Source of the DNA: Azophilus sp965221755
Lineage (GTDB): Bacteria > Pseudomonadota > Gammaproteobacteria > Pseudomonadales > Azotimanducaceae
Assembly (NCBI GenBank): GCA_965221755.1
Contig: OZ244921.1
Coordinates: 1,550,001-1,614,000, forward strand
Direction: 5' to 3'
DNA length: 64,000 nucleotides
Positions 1 to 9,700 of the stretch are shown in pieces. The notes below the pieces were generated by a model. That model searched no databases. It was given only the letters and a program-made list of their open reading frames with translations, and had not been told where the DNA came from. Positions within the stretch are counted from its first letter, which is position 1. Every line of letters begins with the position of its first letter. The translations under genes and the position numbers were made by a program.

Positions 1-763
1 GGCGTTGGTTGCGCAGCGCCGCCCCGCAGCGTCGGCAAGGCGCTCCCGCCCGGCCGTAAACATTGAGCTGCTGCTTGAAGTAGCCGGGCTTGCCGTCGCT
101 GTTGACGAAGTCGCGCAGGGTGGTGCCGCCGACGGCAACTGCCTGGGCAAGCACCTGCTTGATCGCCGCAGCCAGATTGGTCCAGGCCACCAAGGTCAGC
201 CGACCCGCCGCCACCGAAGGGCGAACGCCCGCCAGGAACAGGGCTTCCGCCGCGTAGATGTTGCCCACGCCCACCAGAATGCGGCTGTCCATGATGAAGC
301 TCTTGACCGCCGCTTTGCGTTTGCGGGCCTTGTCCTTGAGATAGCGGCCGCTGAAGTCGTCGCCCAAGGGTTCGACGCCGAGGTGGACGAGCAGCGGATG
401 GGGCGGGGCGCCCGCCGGGTGCCAGAGCACGCTGCCGAAGCGGCGCGGGTCGTTAAGGCGCACCGAGGCGGCGCCGAAGTCCAAGTCCATGTGGTCGTGG
501 CGGAGGGGGTTCTCGGGCGCCGTCAACAGGCGCAGGCTGCCGGACATGCCCAGATGCACCAAGAGGGTGCCGGCTGGAAATTCAAAAAGCAGGTACTTGC
601 CGCGGCGGTTCAGGGCGGCCAGACGCTCGCCGCGCAAGCTGGCGGGAATCTCAATCGGCCAGCGCAGGGCCGGGACGCGTTGGGTCCAACCAGCCAGCCG
701 CTGGCCGACGATGTGGTCCTTAAGGCCGGCGCGGGTGGTTTCGACTTCCGGGAGTTCAGGCAA
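1..763 (-). CDS. mutM: Formamidopyrimidine-DNA glycosylase MutM, 3' end cut by window edge
   Basis: Bifunctional DNA glycosylase/AP lyase that removes 8-oxoguanine in base excision repair. The reading frame opens with a TTG at 761-763 giving M-PELPEVETT; the second-residue proline is the catalytic nucleophile of the family, so this weak start is forced. Further in, the frame shows the family's HLGMSGSLR segment, and near the left edge a DFVNSDGKPGYF stretch followed by VYGRAGAPCRRCG, the start of the C-terminal zinc finger. About 254 codons are visible; a usual MutM is about 270, so only roughly the last 15 residues are missing. It lies downstream of rpmG in the same direction, a common gammaproteobacterial arrangement. 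Identity is near certain; the TTG start is inferred. Confidence 0.93.
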   Translation of the reverse strand, partial: MPELPEVETTRAGLKDHIVGQRLAGWTQRVPALRWPIEIPASLRGERLAALNRRGKYLLFEFPAGTLLVHLGMSGSLRLLTAPENPLRHDHMDLDFGAASVRLNDPRRFGSVLWHPAGAPPHPLLVHLGVEPLGDDFSGRYLKDKARKRKAAVKSFIMDSRILVGVGNIYAAEALFLAGVRPSVAAGRLTLVAWTNLAAAIKQVLAQAVAVGGTTLRDFVNSDGKPGYFKQQLNVYGRAGAPCRRCGAALRNQR

Positions 764-856
764 TCGCGCATCGCCTTACGGGGACGGGCTCGGGTTGCTG
801 CGCAACCCGGCTGCCAGCGGACGGCTTTTCCCTGCGGCGAGGATGGCCAAGTGCGG

Positions 857-1018
857 TTACTTGATTTTGGCTTCCGTGTAGAGCACGTGCTTGCGAATCA
901 CCGGATCGAACTTCCTCATCTCCAGCTTGTCCGGCGTGCGGCGCTTGTTCTTGTCGGTGGTGTAGTAGTGGCCGGTGTCGGCGCTCGACACCAGCTTGAC
1001 CTTCTCCCGATTGCCCAT
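857..1018 (-). CDS. rpmG: 50S ribosomal protein L33
   Basis: Structural protein of the large ribosomal subunit. The 53-residue product starts MGNREKVKLVSS and contains HYYTTDKNKRRTPDKLE and ends HVLYTEAKIK, the standard short L33 without the zinc-binding cysteine pairs (the C-minus form). An AGGAGG ribosome binding site precedes the ATG. It follows rpmB by 60 bp on the same strand and precedes mutM by about 90 bp, so the three are probably cotranscribed. Confidence 0.96.
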   Translation of the reverse strand: MGNREKVKLVSSADTGHYYTTDKNKRRTPDKLEMRKFDPVIRKHVLYTEAKIK

Positions 1019-1078
1019 GACCGGCCTCCTTAGCCGTTGGCTGCCTGCGTTGCCGCCCGCTTCCGGCGACTCGCTCGA

Positions 1079-1315
1079 TTAGACCTTCTCGCCCCGCTTG
1101 CGCATATCGGCCAGCACTTGGTCGATGCCTTTCTTGTCGATGATGCGCATGCCCTTGGCGGACACCCGCAGCCGCACGAAGCGCCGCTCGTCCTCCACCC
1201 AGAAGCGATGGTAGTGCAGGTTCGGCGCAAAGCGCCGCCGCGTCTTGTTCTGCGCATGGCTGACGTTGTTGCCCGACATCGGCCGCTTGCCGGTCACTTG
1301 GCACACCTGAGACAT
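1079..1315 (-). CDS. rpmB: 50S ribosomal protein L28
   Basis: Large-subunit ribosomal protein of 78 residues beginning MSQVCQVTGKRP and containing the family core VSHAQNKTRRRF and FWVEDERRFVRLRVS. The chosen ATG at 1315 gives the standard L28 length; an upstream in-frame extension to 1372 would run through the promoter and is rejected. It is the first gene of the rpmB-rpmG unit, driven by the promoter at 1343-1371. Confidence 0.97.
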   Translation of the reverse strand: MSQVCQVTGKRPMSGNNVSHAQNKTRRRFAPNLHYHRFWVEDERRFVRLRVSAKGMRIIDKKGIDQVLADMRKRGEKV

Positions 1316-1342
1316 GGGAGGCCCCGAAAAAACGAGGGCGCG

Positions 1343-1371
1343 TTTATACCAAACGCGGCGGCGGTTGTCCA
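1343..1371 (-). promoter_or_regulatory. Sigma-70 promoter of rpmB-rpmG
   Basis: On the minus strand there is a TGGACA -35 element and a TATAAA -10 element separated by exactly 17 bp, about 28 bp upstream of the rpmB start codon. Both hexamers are one mismatch from consensus and the spacing is optimal, which fits strong expression of ribosomal protein genes. Confidence 0.75.
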
Positions 1372-1394
1372 CGCGCGGCCTGACGGTCGCGGAT

Positions 1395-1418
1395 GGAGTT
1401 TCGCGATCGCGAAACTCC
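1395..1418. repeat. 24-bp perfect palindrome upstream of rpmB
   Basis: The sequence GGAGTTTCGCGA followed by TCGCGAAACTCC is a perfect 24-bp inverted repeat with no loop, between the rpmB promoter and the radC stop. It could be an operator, a bidirectional hairpin, or part of a small dispersed element: a related GGAGTTTCGC half-site and a CAGGTTCCGA-type stretch recur near 37220-37310. Function unknown. Confidence 0.5.
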
Positions 1419-1512
1419 GCGCCTTGCGTGGGTCAGGTTCCGAGATGTTTCTGAGCCCGCGCTCGTCGCGTAGGTCGGATTCCTAGGTTTTTGCAAGCCC
1501 GCATAATGCAAT

Positions 1513-2220
1513 TCAATCACTGGGGATCATGCCCCGCTCAGCCATGGAAACCGTTTGGTTGCCGCCGATGACCACATGGTCGAGCACTTCCACGTCGAGT
1601 TCCTTCAGTATGGCGACGAGGCGGTCGGTCAGATTAATGTCGGCAACCGACGGCTCCGGCACTCCGGAGGGGTGGTTGTGGGCGAAGATGACCGCCGCGG
1701 CGTTGCACTTGAGGGCTGCCTTGGCAACCTCCCTGGGAAACACGTCCGCCCGGTCCACCGTGCCGAAGAACAGCTTTTCAAAATGGAGCATGCGGTTGCG
1801 CGCATCGAGAAACAGGCAGCCGAAGACCTCCCGTTCAACGCCCGCATAGGCTCCCATCAGGAACATCGAGGCGTCGTTGGAGCCGCCGAAGGTGGGCGTT
1901 TCCTTCATGCGGCTGGCCGCATAGCGGGCGGTGATCGGCAGGACGGCCTTAAGGCTCGCCACCCGTCTCGGCCCGAGGCCGGGGTTGCGCAGCAACTCGC
2001 GCGCGGGCGCGTCCAGCACCCGATGCATGGCGCCGAACTTGTCCAGCAGACGGTTGGCCACCTCGATGGCGCTGGCGTTGGCCGCGCCGCCGCACAGCAG
2101 CACGGCCAGCAGGTCGGCGTCGCTGAGCGCATCCTGCTCGGCGGCCAAGAGCCGCTGCCGGCCGACTGCAAGCTGCCGGGGCTGGTCGGCGGGGCGCCCG
2201 CCGGGTCGCGTTCGATTCAT
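1513..2220 (-). CDS. radC: RadC/MPN-domain family protein
   Basis: A 235-residue RadC-family protein: an N-terminal helix-hairpin-helix part (LSDADLLAVLL, then NPGLGPRRVASLKAV) and a C-terminal JAB/MPN metalloprotease-like domain with the HNHPSG motif near residue 180 and a downstream acidic D. The family's biochemical role is unsettled despite the historical repair name. The start was placed at the ATG giving MNRTRPGG; the longer frame would overlap coaBC. The usual N-terminal W-x-E-x-RPREKL segment is diverged. It is divergent to coaBC with 29 bp between start codons, as is common in gammaproteobacteria. Confidence 0.9.
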   Translation of the reverse strand: MNRTRPGGRPADQPRQLAVGRQRLLAAEQDALSDADLLAVLLCGGAANASAIEVANRLLDKFGAMHRVLDAPARELLRNPGLGPRRVASLKAVLPITARYAASRMKETPTFGGSNDASMFLMGAYAGVEREVFGCLFLDARNRMLHFEKLFFGTVDRADVFPREVAKAALKCNAAAVIFAHNHPSGVPEPSVADINLTDRLVAILKELDVEVLDHVVIGGNQTVSMAERGMIPSD

Positions 2221-2249
2221 TCGCGGTCCATTGCTGCTAAGATGCAAGC

Positions 2250-3716
2250 ATGTCGCTTGCCGGGAAACACATTTTGCTTGGGGTGACGGGCGGAATTGCA
2301 GCCTATAAGGCTGCAATTCTTGTGCGACATCTCTGCAATGAAGGGGCTGAGGTGCAGGTGGTGCTCACTCGGGGCGCCGCGCAGTTCGTGACGCCCGTCA
2401 CCCTGCAGGCGCTTTCCGGGCGCCCGGTGCGCGACAACCTATGGGACCGGGAAGCCGAAGCCGCCATGGGCCACATCGAACTGGCCCGTTGGGCGGACCT
2501 GATCCTAGTCGCCCCGGCCACCGCCCACTGCATGGCCAATCTGGCCCAAGGGGCGGCGTCGGACCTGCTGACCACGCTGTGCTTGGCCAGCGATGCCCCG
2601 GTTCTGCTGGCGCCGGCCATGAACCAAGCAATGTGGCGCGACGCCGCCACCCAGCGCAACGCCGCCACCCTTGCCGCCGACGGCAAGCGCCTGATCGGCC
2701 CCGACGACGGCCAGCAGGCCTGCGGCGACGTGGGGCCGGGACGCATGGCGGAGCCGGAAGTCCTGCTGGACGCGGTGCGGGCATCGTTTGCGCCCCCCCG
2801 CCTCGCGGGCATTGATGTGCTCGTGACGGCCGGCCCCACGCGAGAGGCGCTCGACCCGGTGCGCTTCCTGTCCAACCACAGTTCCGGCAAGCAGGGTTAC
2901 GCCATCGCCCAAGCGGCGGCCGATGCGGGCGCCAAGGTCACCTTGGTCTCCGGCCCCTGCGGCCTGCCCGCACCCGTCAGCGTCGAACGCATCGAGGTGA
3001 CCAGCGCCCTTGACATGCACGAGGCCGTGCAGGCGCGTGCCGCCGACCAAGCGCTGGTGATCGGCGTAGCGGCAGTGGCCGACTATCGCCCCGCATTGCC
3101 ATCACCGCGGAAGATCAAGAAGGAAGCCCTTAGCCGGGGTGCGCGAGGGGACGCCCCTCGCATGGAAGAAGCCCTTAGCCGGGGTGCGCGAGGGGACGCC
3201 CTTCGCATGAACAGCAAAACCGGAGCGGGCGCCCCCGGCACGAATGCGCAAGCGCAAGGCGGCACCCCCAGCATGGATATGGCCACCCAAGGCGACGGCC
3301 TGCCGTCCGTGGCCTTGGTGGAGAACCCGGACATCATCGCCTCAGTGGCAGCGCTGCCGAACGGCCCGGTGGTGGTTGGCTTCGCCGCCGAAACCGAAAA
3401 CGCCCTGGGCAACGCCCGACGCAAGCGCCGTCGCAAGGGCTTGGACGCCATTGTGGTCAACGACGTCTCCGACGCCAGGATCGGCTTCAACAGCGACCAC
3501 AACGCCGCCACCCTGATCTGGGCGGACGGGGAAGCTGAGCTGGCCTATCAGAGCAAGGAGGCGCTGGCCACGAGGCTGATTCAACATCTGGCCGACCTGT
3601 TCTTCCCGTCGTCCGGCGAGGGCGCTTTTTTTCCATTGTCCGGCGAGGGCGCCGGGGCAGCGACGAAGCCGACGCCTCTAACCGTGGCCCAAGGCGGACG
3701 CCGCTCACTGTCTTGA
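2250..3716 (+). CDS. coaBC: Bifunctional phosphopantothenoylcysteine decarboxylase/ligase CoaBC
   Basis: Makes 4'-phosphopantetheine from 4'-phosphopantothenate and cysteine in coenzyme A synthesis. The flavin-dependent CoaC domain (about 1-190) has HILLGVTGGIAAYK at the N terminus and the PAMNQAMW motif near residue 123. The CoaB ligase domain (about 192 to the end) has VTAGPTREALDPVRFLSNHSSG and the KIKK lysine segment near 286. Oddly, about 60 extra residues are inserted between KIKK and the conserved VENPDIIASVA; they include a 15-residue motif present twice (ALSRGARGDA) encoded by a 45-bp tandem repeat. The C terminus also carries a repetitive SGEGA tail. The frame stays open, so the protein is probably functional with a surface loop expansion. 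Confidence 0.93.
   Translation: MSLAGKHILLGVTGGIAAYKAAILVRHLCNEGAEVQVVLTRGAAQFVTPVTLQALSGRPVRDNLWDREAEAAMGHIELARWADLILVAPATAHCMANLAQGAASDLLTTLCLASDAPVLLAPAMNQAMWRDAATQRNAATLAADGKRLIGPDDGQQACGDVGPGRMAEPEVLLDAVRASFAPPRLAGIDVLVTAGPTREALDPVRFLSNHSSGKQGYAIAQAAADAGAKVTLVSGPCGLPAPVSVERIEVTSALDMHEAVQARAADQALVIGVAAVADYRPALPSPRKIKKEALSRGARGDAPRMEEALSRGARGDALRMNSKTGAGAPGTNAQAQGGTPSMDMATQGDGLPSVALVENPDIIASVAALPNGPVVVGFAAETENALGNARRKRRRKGLDAIVVNDVSDARIGFNSDHNAATLIWADGEAELAYQSKEALATRLIQHLADLFFPSSGEGAFFPLSGEGAGAATKPTPLTVAQGGRRSLS
3123..3212. repeat. 45-bp tandem duplication inside coaBC
   Basis: Two consecutive copies of a 45-bp unit beginning GAAGCCCTTAGCCGGGG, differing at a few positions near the end, lie in frame within the CoaB domain. 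Each unit contains an AGGGGACGCCCCT hairpin, which resembles a small palindromic element that has expanded in frame. Confidence 0.85.
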
Positions 3717-3823
3717 CCGCAGTGCCTGTCACATGAATCAACCCCTACGCTCGGCTCGGTGCGGCGCCTCCGGCAACGGGCCCGCCCGTCGGCTTGAAGC
3801 AGCGCTTCGTTAGGACTCCGCCC

Positions 3824-5209
3824 ATGCTCGACCCCAGCATCTTTCGCGCTTACGACATTCGCGGCATCGTCGATGAGAACCTCGATGCCTCAGTGGCGCG
3901 CCAGATCGGGCGAGCGTTTTGCGCTGAGGCGTTGGCCTTGGGCCACCGGCGGGCGGTGACCGGTCGGGATGGGCGTCATTCAGGGCCGGCCTTGCATCAA
4001 GCGTTGAACGAGGGCTTGGCCGAGGGCGGCATGGAAGTGATCGACATCGGCATGGCGCCGACGCCGGTGCTCTACTTCGCCACCCACGCCGCCGAAACCG
4101 GAACCGGCGTCATGGTCACCGGCAGCCACAACCCCGCCAACTACAACGGCTTGAAGATGGTGCTGGGCGGCAAGCCGCTGACCGAGGAGGCGATTAAGGG
4201 CCTGCATGGGCGCATCGAGGCCAATGACCTGACCCGCGGCAGCGGCCGCATCGCCAAGCAGGGCTTTACCACAGCCTACCAACAAGCAGTGCTGGCCGAT
4301 GCGCAAGCACAGGGTGCCGCGCAGGGCGCCCCCCATGTCGTTGTCGATTGCGGCAATGGGGTGGCGGGCGCAGTGGCGCCGTCGCTGCTGCGCGGGCTTG
4401 GCTGCCGGGTGGATGAACTCTACTGCGAGGTCGATGGCGACTTCCCCAACCACCATCCCGACCCGGTGGAGCCGCAAAACCTCACCGACCTCATCAACCG
4501 GGTGCGCGCCAGCGGCGCCGCCTGCGGACTGGCCTTCGACGGCGACGGCGACCGCTTGGGAGTGGTGACCCAAAGCGGCTCGATCATCTGGCCGGACCGG
4601 CTGCTGATGCTGTTCGCCCAGGACGTCATCGCCCGCCAACCCGGCGCCGAGATCGTCTTCGACGTGAAGTGCAGCCGCCACTTGGGCGCAGTGATCGAGC
4701 GCCTCGGCGGCCGCCCCTGCATGTGGCGAACCGGCCACTCGCACATCAAGGCGCGGTTAAGGGAGACGGGCGCGCCGCTGGGCGGTGAGTTCAGCGGCCA
4801 CATCTGCTTCGCCGACCGCTGGTACGGCTTTGACGACGCGCTCTACGCCGCCGCCCGTTTCATCGAACTGTTGGGCGCCAACGGCAACGACGCCGACGCG
4901 CTGTTCCGCAACTGCCCGGAAGGCCTATCGACGCCGGAAATCAAGATCGAGACCCGAGAGGATGCCAAGTTCCGGATCATCGAGGCGCTGGCCCGGGACA
5001 CCGATTTCGGCGCTGGCAAGCGCACCACCATAGACGGGGTGCGGGTGGACTACGAGGATGGCTGGGGCCTGATCCGCGCCTCCAACACCAGTCCCATGCT
5101 GACGCTGCGCTTCGAGGCCGATGAGCCAGCCGCCCTCGAACGCATCCAAGGCGTCTTTCAGGCGCAGTTGGCCGCCATCGATTCCAAACTCGCCTTGCCG
5201 ACGCCATGA
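3824..5209 (+). CDS. algC: Phosphomannomutase/phosphoglucomutase AlgC
   Basis: Interconverts hexose 1- and 6-phosphates for exopolysaccharide and lipopolysaccharide precursors. The 461-residue protein starts MLDPSIFRAYDIRG. It carries the phosphoserine loop TGSHNPANYNG near residues 100-110, the metal-binding loop FDGDGDR near 243 and the sugar-specificity loop GGEFSGH near 322, all in standard order. The start at 3824 matches the family; an upstream frame extension adds only a non-conserved leader. It lies between coaBC and argB. In many relatives dut sits between coaBC and algC; it is absent here. The stop overlaps the argB start (ATGA). Confidence 0.94.
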   Translation: MLDPSIFRAYDIRGIVDENLDASVARQIGRAFCAEALALGHRRAVTGRDGRHSGPALHQALNEGLAEGGMEVIDIGMAPTPVLYFATHAAETGTGVMVTGSHNPANYNGLKMVLGGKPLTEEAIKGLHGRIEANDLTRGSGRIAKQGFTTAYQQAVLADAQAQGAAQGAPHVVVDCGNGVAGAVAPSLLRGLGCRVDELYCEVDGDFPNHHPDPVEPQNLTDLINRVRASGAACGLAFDGDGDRLGVVTQSGSIIWPDRLLMLFAQDVIARQPGAEIVFDVKCSRHLGAVIERLGGRPCMWRTGHSHIKARLRETGAPLGGEFSGHICFADRWYGFDDALYAAARFIELLGANGNDADALFRNCPEGLSTPEIKIETREDAKFRIIEALARDTDFGAGKRTTIDGVRVDYEDGWGLIRASNTSPMLTLRFEADEPAALERIQGVFQAQLAAIDSKLALPTP

Positions 5210-6114
5210 ACCTTCCCGCCGCCCAAGCCAGCCAGGTCGCGGGCATCCTCACCGAGGCCCTGCCCTACATCCGCCGCTTCCACGGCTGGACCATCGTGGT
5301 GAAGTACGGCGGCGCGGCCATGGTCGATGACAACCTGAAGAACACCTTCGCAAGGGACTTGGCTTTGATGAAGCTGGTGGGCATGAACCCGGTGGTGGTC
5401 CACGGCGGCGGCCCGCAGATCGGCACTTTGCTGGAGAAGCTGAACATCCCCACCCGCTTCGTCGATGGCCTGCGCGTCACCGACGCCGCCACCATGGACG
5501 TGGTGGAAATGGTGCTCGGCGGCCGGGTCAACCAGGAGATCGTCGCCCTGCTCAACCACCACGGCGGCCATGCGGTTGGCGTGACCGGCAAGGACGGCGG
5601 CCTGATCCGCGCCCGCCGCCTCAAGCTCAGCCGCCCCGCGCCCGAGCTCGCCGCGCCGGAGATCATCGACATCGGCCACGTCGGCGAGGTGGAGGCGGTG
5701 GACGCCAAGGTGCTCGACACCCTGATCCACGCCGGATTCATCCCGGTGATCGCCCCCATCGGCGCCGGCCCGGACGGCGAGTCCTACAACATCAACGCCG
5801 ACCTGGTGGCCGGGCGCTTGGCCGAGGCCCTGCAAGCGGAAAAGCTGATCCTGCTGACCAACACGCCGGGCATACTCGATGGCGGCGGCGAAACCCTGGC
5901 CAGCCTGTCCCCGCAGGCCGCAGGCGACCTGATTGCGGACGGCGGCATCACTGACGGCATGCTGCCCAAGGTGCGCTGCGCCCTGGAAGCGGTGGCGAAG
6001 GGCGTCGCCAGCGCGCAGATCATTGACGGCACCATTCCCCACGCCCTGCTGCTGGAGATCTTCACCGACGCCGGCATCGGCACCCAGATCACCGGCGGCG
6101 AAGCCCAAGCTTAA
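5206..6114 (+). CDS. argB: Acetylglutamate kinase
   Basis: Phosphorylates N-acetyl-L-glutamate, the second step of arginine synthesis. The 302-residue amino acid kinase shows the N-terminal VVKYGGAAM phosphate-binding strand, the GGGPQI loop near residue 66, a VGVTGKDGG segment and the NINADLVAG motif near residue 197. Its ATG overlaps the algC stop by four bases, so translation is probably coupled. slmA follows after 4 bp. Confidence 0.96.
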   Translation: MNLPAAQASQVAGILTEALPYIRRFHGWTIVVKYGGAAMVDDNLKNTFARDLALMKLVGMNPVVVHGGGPQIGTLLEKLNIPTRFVDGLRVTDAATMDVVEMVLGGRVNQEIVALLNHHGGHAVGVTGKDGGLIRARRLKLSRPAPELAAPEIIDIGHVGEVEAVDAKVLDTLIHAGFIPVIAPIGAGPDGESYNINADLVAGRLAEALQAEKLILLTNTPGILDGGGETLASLSPQAAGDLIADGGITDGMLPKVRCALEAVAKGVASAQIIDGTIPHALLLEIFTDAGIGTQITGGEAQA

Positions 6115-6118
6115 GGAC

Positions 6119-6688
6119 ATGGCCAAGCCCAACCGTCGCCAGGAGATACTGCAAGCCTTCGCCGCCATGCTGGAGGAGGCGCCCGGCTCGCGCATCACCA
6201 CCGCCGCCATCGCCCGCCACGTCGGCGTCTCCGAGGCCGCCCTGTACCGGCACTTCCCCAGCAAGGCGAAAATGCTTGAAGCCCTGATCGAATTCGTCGA
6301 GGAGAGCCTGTTCCCCCGCATCCATCGCATCGCTGGGCAAACGCCCGGCGCGGATGAGCAGTGCCGGCAAATCGTCGCCTTGGTGCTGACCTTCGCCGAG
6401 CGCAACCCCGGTTTCATGCGCCTGCTCAGCGGCGACGTCCTGCAGGGGGAAACCGCCCGCCTGCGCAGTCGGATGCGCGAACTCTTCGACCGCTTGGAAA
6501 CCGAAATCCGCCAAGTCCTGCGCAACGCCGACCCCCCCGGACGCCACGCACCGACCGATGCCGCCAACCTGCTGCTGGCCTACGCCGAAGGCCGCATCGC
6601 CCAATTCGTCCGCTCCGACTTCACCGCCCAACCCACCGGGCAGTTCAGGCGCCACTGGCCGGCCTTGCAGGCGGCGCTGTTCAACTGA
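6119..6688 (+). CDS. slmA: Nucleoid occlusion factor SlmA (TetR family)
   Basis: DNA-binding regulator that blocks FtsZ ring assembly over the nucleoid. The 189-residue product begins MAKPNRRQEILQAFAAML, has the helix-turn-helix ITTAAIARHVGVSEAALYRHF at about 24-44 and the family's LIEFVEESLFPRI, the diagnostic SlmA opening. It follows argB by 4 bp. In many gammaproteobacteria slmA is beside pyrE; here the two are about 29 kb apart, so this gene marks the left border of the defence island. Confidence 0.92.
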   Translation: MAKPNRRQEILQAFAAMLEEAPGSRITTAAIARHVGVSEAALYRHFPSKAKMLEALIEFVEESLFPRIHRIAGQTPGADEQCRQIVALVLTFAERNPGFMRLLSGDVLQGETARLRSRMRELFDRLETEIRQVLRNADPPGRHAPTDAANLLLAYAEGRIAQFVRSDFTAQPTGQFRRHWPALQAALFN

Positions 6689-6780
6689 TTTCCTGACTGC
6701 GGGAGAGGCTGCCGAATGAATCGACCCTTGGGTCCGACGACCGTTTTCCCCTTGGTCCGAGGCACCGCCTCGTTCAGGCA

Positions 6781-9700
6781 TTGAAGCTGGAGGAACTGAC
6801 ACCCGGCGTCACCGTGCTCGGAATTGCCGGGGATGCCGTCAGCACCGTGGTCAACGTGGACTGGCACGGCTCCGATGCGCTGACCATCATCTACCGCCTG
6901 CCTTCCGGCCAAGTGGCCGAGGCAGTGCTCTACCGGCACGACGAGGCCCGGCTCAAGGCCGTGGAGAAGGAACGTCCTTGGCGTTTCGATGGCGACGGCG
7001 CGCTGTACCGCTTGGTGGCCGAAGCGCACCGCATCCGCCTGGCCCATCTGTTCGACCCGCTGCTGGCTGTCCACACGGCCTTGGTGGAGCCTCTTCCCCA
7101 TCAAATCACTGCGGTTTACGAAGCCATGCTGCCGCGTCAGCCCCTGCGCTTCCTGCTGGCCGACGACCCCGGCGCCGGCAAGACCATCATGGCGGGGCTG
7201 TTGATGAAGGAGCTGATGGCCCGGGGCGACTTGGCCCGCTGTCTCGTGGTCTGTCCCGGAAGCCTGGCTGAGCAGTGGCAGGACGAACTGCATCGTCGCT
7301 TCGACCTGCCCTTCGAGATTCTGACCAACGACAAGCTGGAAACGGCAAGAAGCGGCAATTGGTTCCTCGAAAACGATCTGGCCATCGCCCGGCTGGACAA
7401 GTTGGCGCGGGATGCAGGCACCCAAGCCCTGCTGTCCGCTCCGGATTGCGCCTATGACCTGATCATCTGCGATGAGGCGCACAAGATGTCCGCCAGCTTC
7501 TTCGGCGGTGAGGTCAAGTTCACCAAGCGCTACCAACTCGGCCAACTTCTATCCGGGATCACCCGGCACTTCCTGCTGATGACCGCCACGCCGCACAACG
7601 GCAAGGAGGAGGATTTCCAGCTTTTCCTGGCCCTGCTTGACCCGGACCGCTTTGCAGGCCGGTTCCGCGAGGGCGCGCACCAAGTGGACGTCTCTGACCT
7701 GATGCGCCGCATGGTCAAGGAGCGCCTGCTTAAGTTCGATGGCAGGCCACTGTTCCCGGAAAGAATCGCCCACTCGGTGCCCTATGCGCTTTCGGAGGCG
7801 GAAGCCCGGCTGTACGAGGCCGTCTCCCAATACGTCCGCGACGAGTTCAACCGTGCCGAAGCCCTGCGCAGCGACCGCAGGGCAGGCAACGTCGGCTTCG
7901 CCCTGACCGTGCTGCAGCGCCGCCTGTCGTCATCCCCTGAAGCCATCCTTCAATCGCTTCGCCGCCGCAAGGCGCGTTTGGAAGGCCGACTGGATGAGTT
8001 GCGGCAATCCCAAGGCGGCAACAGCCGTCCCCTAGCGGATTCGGCGCCCCCTCTCCTGGACGCCGATGACTTGGAAGACTTGGAGGACGCCCCTTGGGAC
8101 GAGGTGGAGCTCGCCGAAGCCGAAGTGCTCGACCAAGCCACCGCCGCCAGCACGATGGCCGAACTTCAGGCCGAAATCGATTCCCTAAAGCGCCTGGAGT
8201 CGTTGGCCACGGAAGTGCGCCGCAGCGGCGAGGACGCCAAGTGGCGGGAACTCTCCGGCCTGTTGTCGGAAACGTTCACCCCCGCCGGGGTCGCCAACCA
8301 AATCGCCGATGAGCGGCCACCTTACGGCGCCGGCCCAATCAAGCCGCCGCGGGCGTCCCCCCACCAGAAGCTCGTGATTTTCACCGAGCACCGCGACACG
8401 CTCAGCTATCTGCAAAGGCGCATAGTCACCCTGCTGGGACAACCCAGCGCCCTAGTCGCCATTCAAGGCGGAATGAGCCGCGAGGAGCGGCGAGGCGCTC
8501 AACAGGCATTCCTGCACGACCCCGAAGTCAAGGTGCTGCTCGCCACGGACGCCGCGGGGGAAGGGATCAACCTGCAACGCGCGCACCTGATGGTGAACTA
8601 CGACCTGCCTTGGAATCCCAACCGTTTGGAGCAACGCTTTGGCCGCATCCACCGCATCGGCCAAACCGAGGTGTGCCACCTCTGGAACCTGATGGCGCTC
8701 GACACCCGGGAGGGCGATGTTTACCGCACTCTGTTGGAAAAGCTCGAGCAAGCCCGCTTTGCCTTGGGCGGACAGGTGTTCGACGTGCTCGGCAAGCTGC
8801 AGTTCGAGGGCCGTCCGCTGCGCGACCTGCTGATCGAAGCCATCCGCTACGGGGAGCGGCCTGACGTCCAGGCGCGGCTGGAGCAGGCCGTCAGCAGGGC
8901 GGTGGACCAGCCTCGCTTGCAGGCGTTGATCGAGGAGCGGGCATTGGCCCAAAACGCCATGGACGTCTCCCAAGTGGCCAAGGTGCGGGAGGACATGGAG
9001 CGGGCCGAAGCGCGGCGCTTGCAGCCGCACTACATCGAATCGTTCTTTCTGGAAGCCTTGCCAAGACTGGGCGGCACGACCCGACAGCGGGAGTCCAAGC
9101 GCTATGAGGTGACCCATGTGCCCGTCCAAGTCCGCAATCGGCCAGTCGGCTCCCGCGACCCGGTGTTGGCTCGGTACGAGCGCATCGCCTTCGAGAAAGA
9201 TCTGTTAGCGCCCAGCGGCAAGCGAAACGCGCCCGCACCGCCTGTGGCGGCTTTCGTCTGCCTTGGACATCCACTGCTCGATGCCGTTTTGGACCTGACT
9301 TTGGAGCGCCACCGCAATCTGCTGCAGCAAGGCACCGTGCTGGTGGATGAGGCGGATCCCGGCACCGCCACCCGTGTGCTGTTCACCTTGGAGCACAGCA
9401 TCCGCGACGGGCGCCCGGGGCCCAGCGGCCAAGGGCGCATGGTTTCCCAGCGGATGCTCTACGTCGAATTCGATGCGGACGGCCATCGACGTCATCTGCA
9501 CCACGCGCCCTATCTGGACTATCGACCCCTCGCCGAAACTGAACCTTCGCCGGCCGAACTTCTCAAGCGGCCGGAGTGCGCTTGGGTCACCCCGGAACTC
9601 GAACACAAGGCCCGAAGCGAAGCCATAGCCTCAGTGGTGTCCGATCACATCGCCGAGGTGCGCGACCGCCGCCTGGCTTTGACCGAAAAGACCCGCGCCG

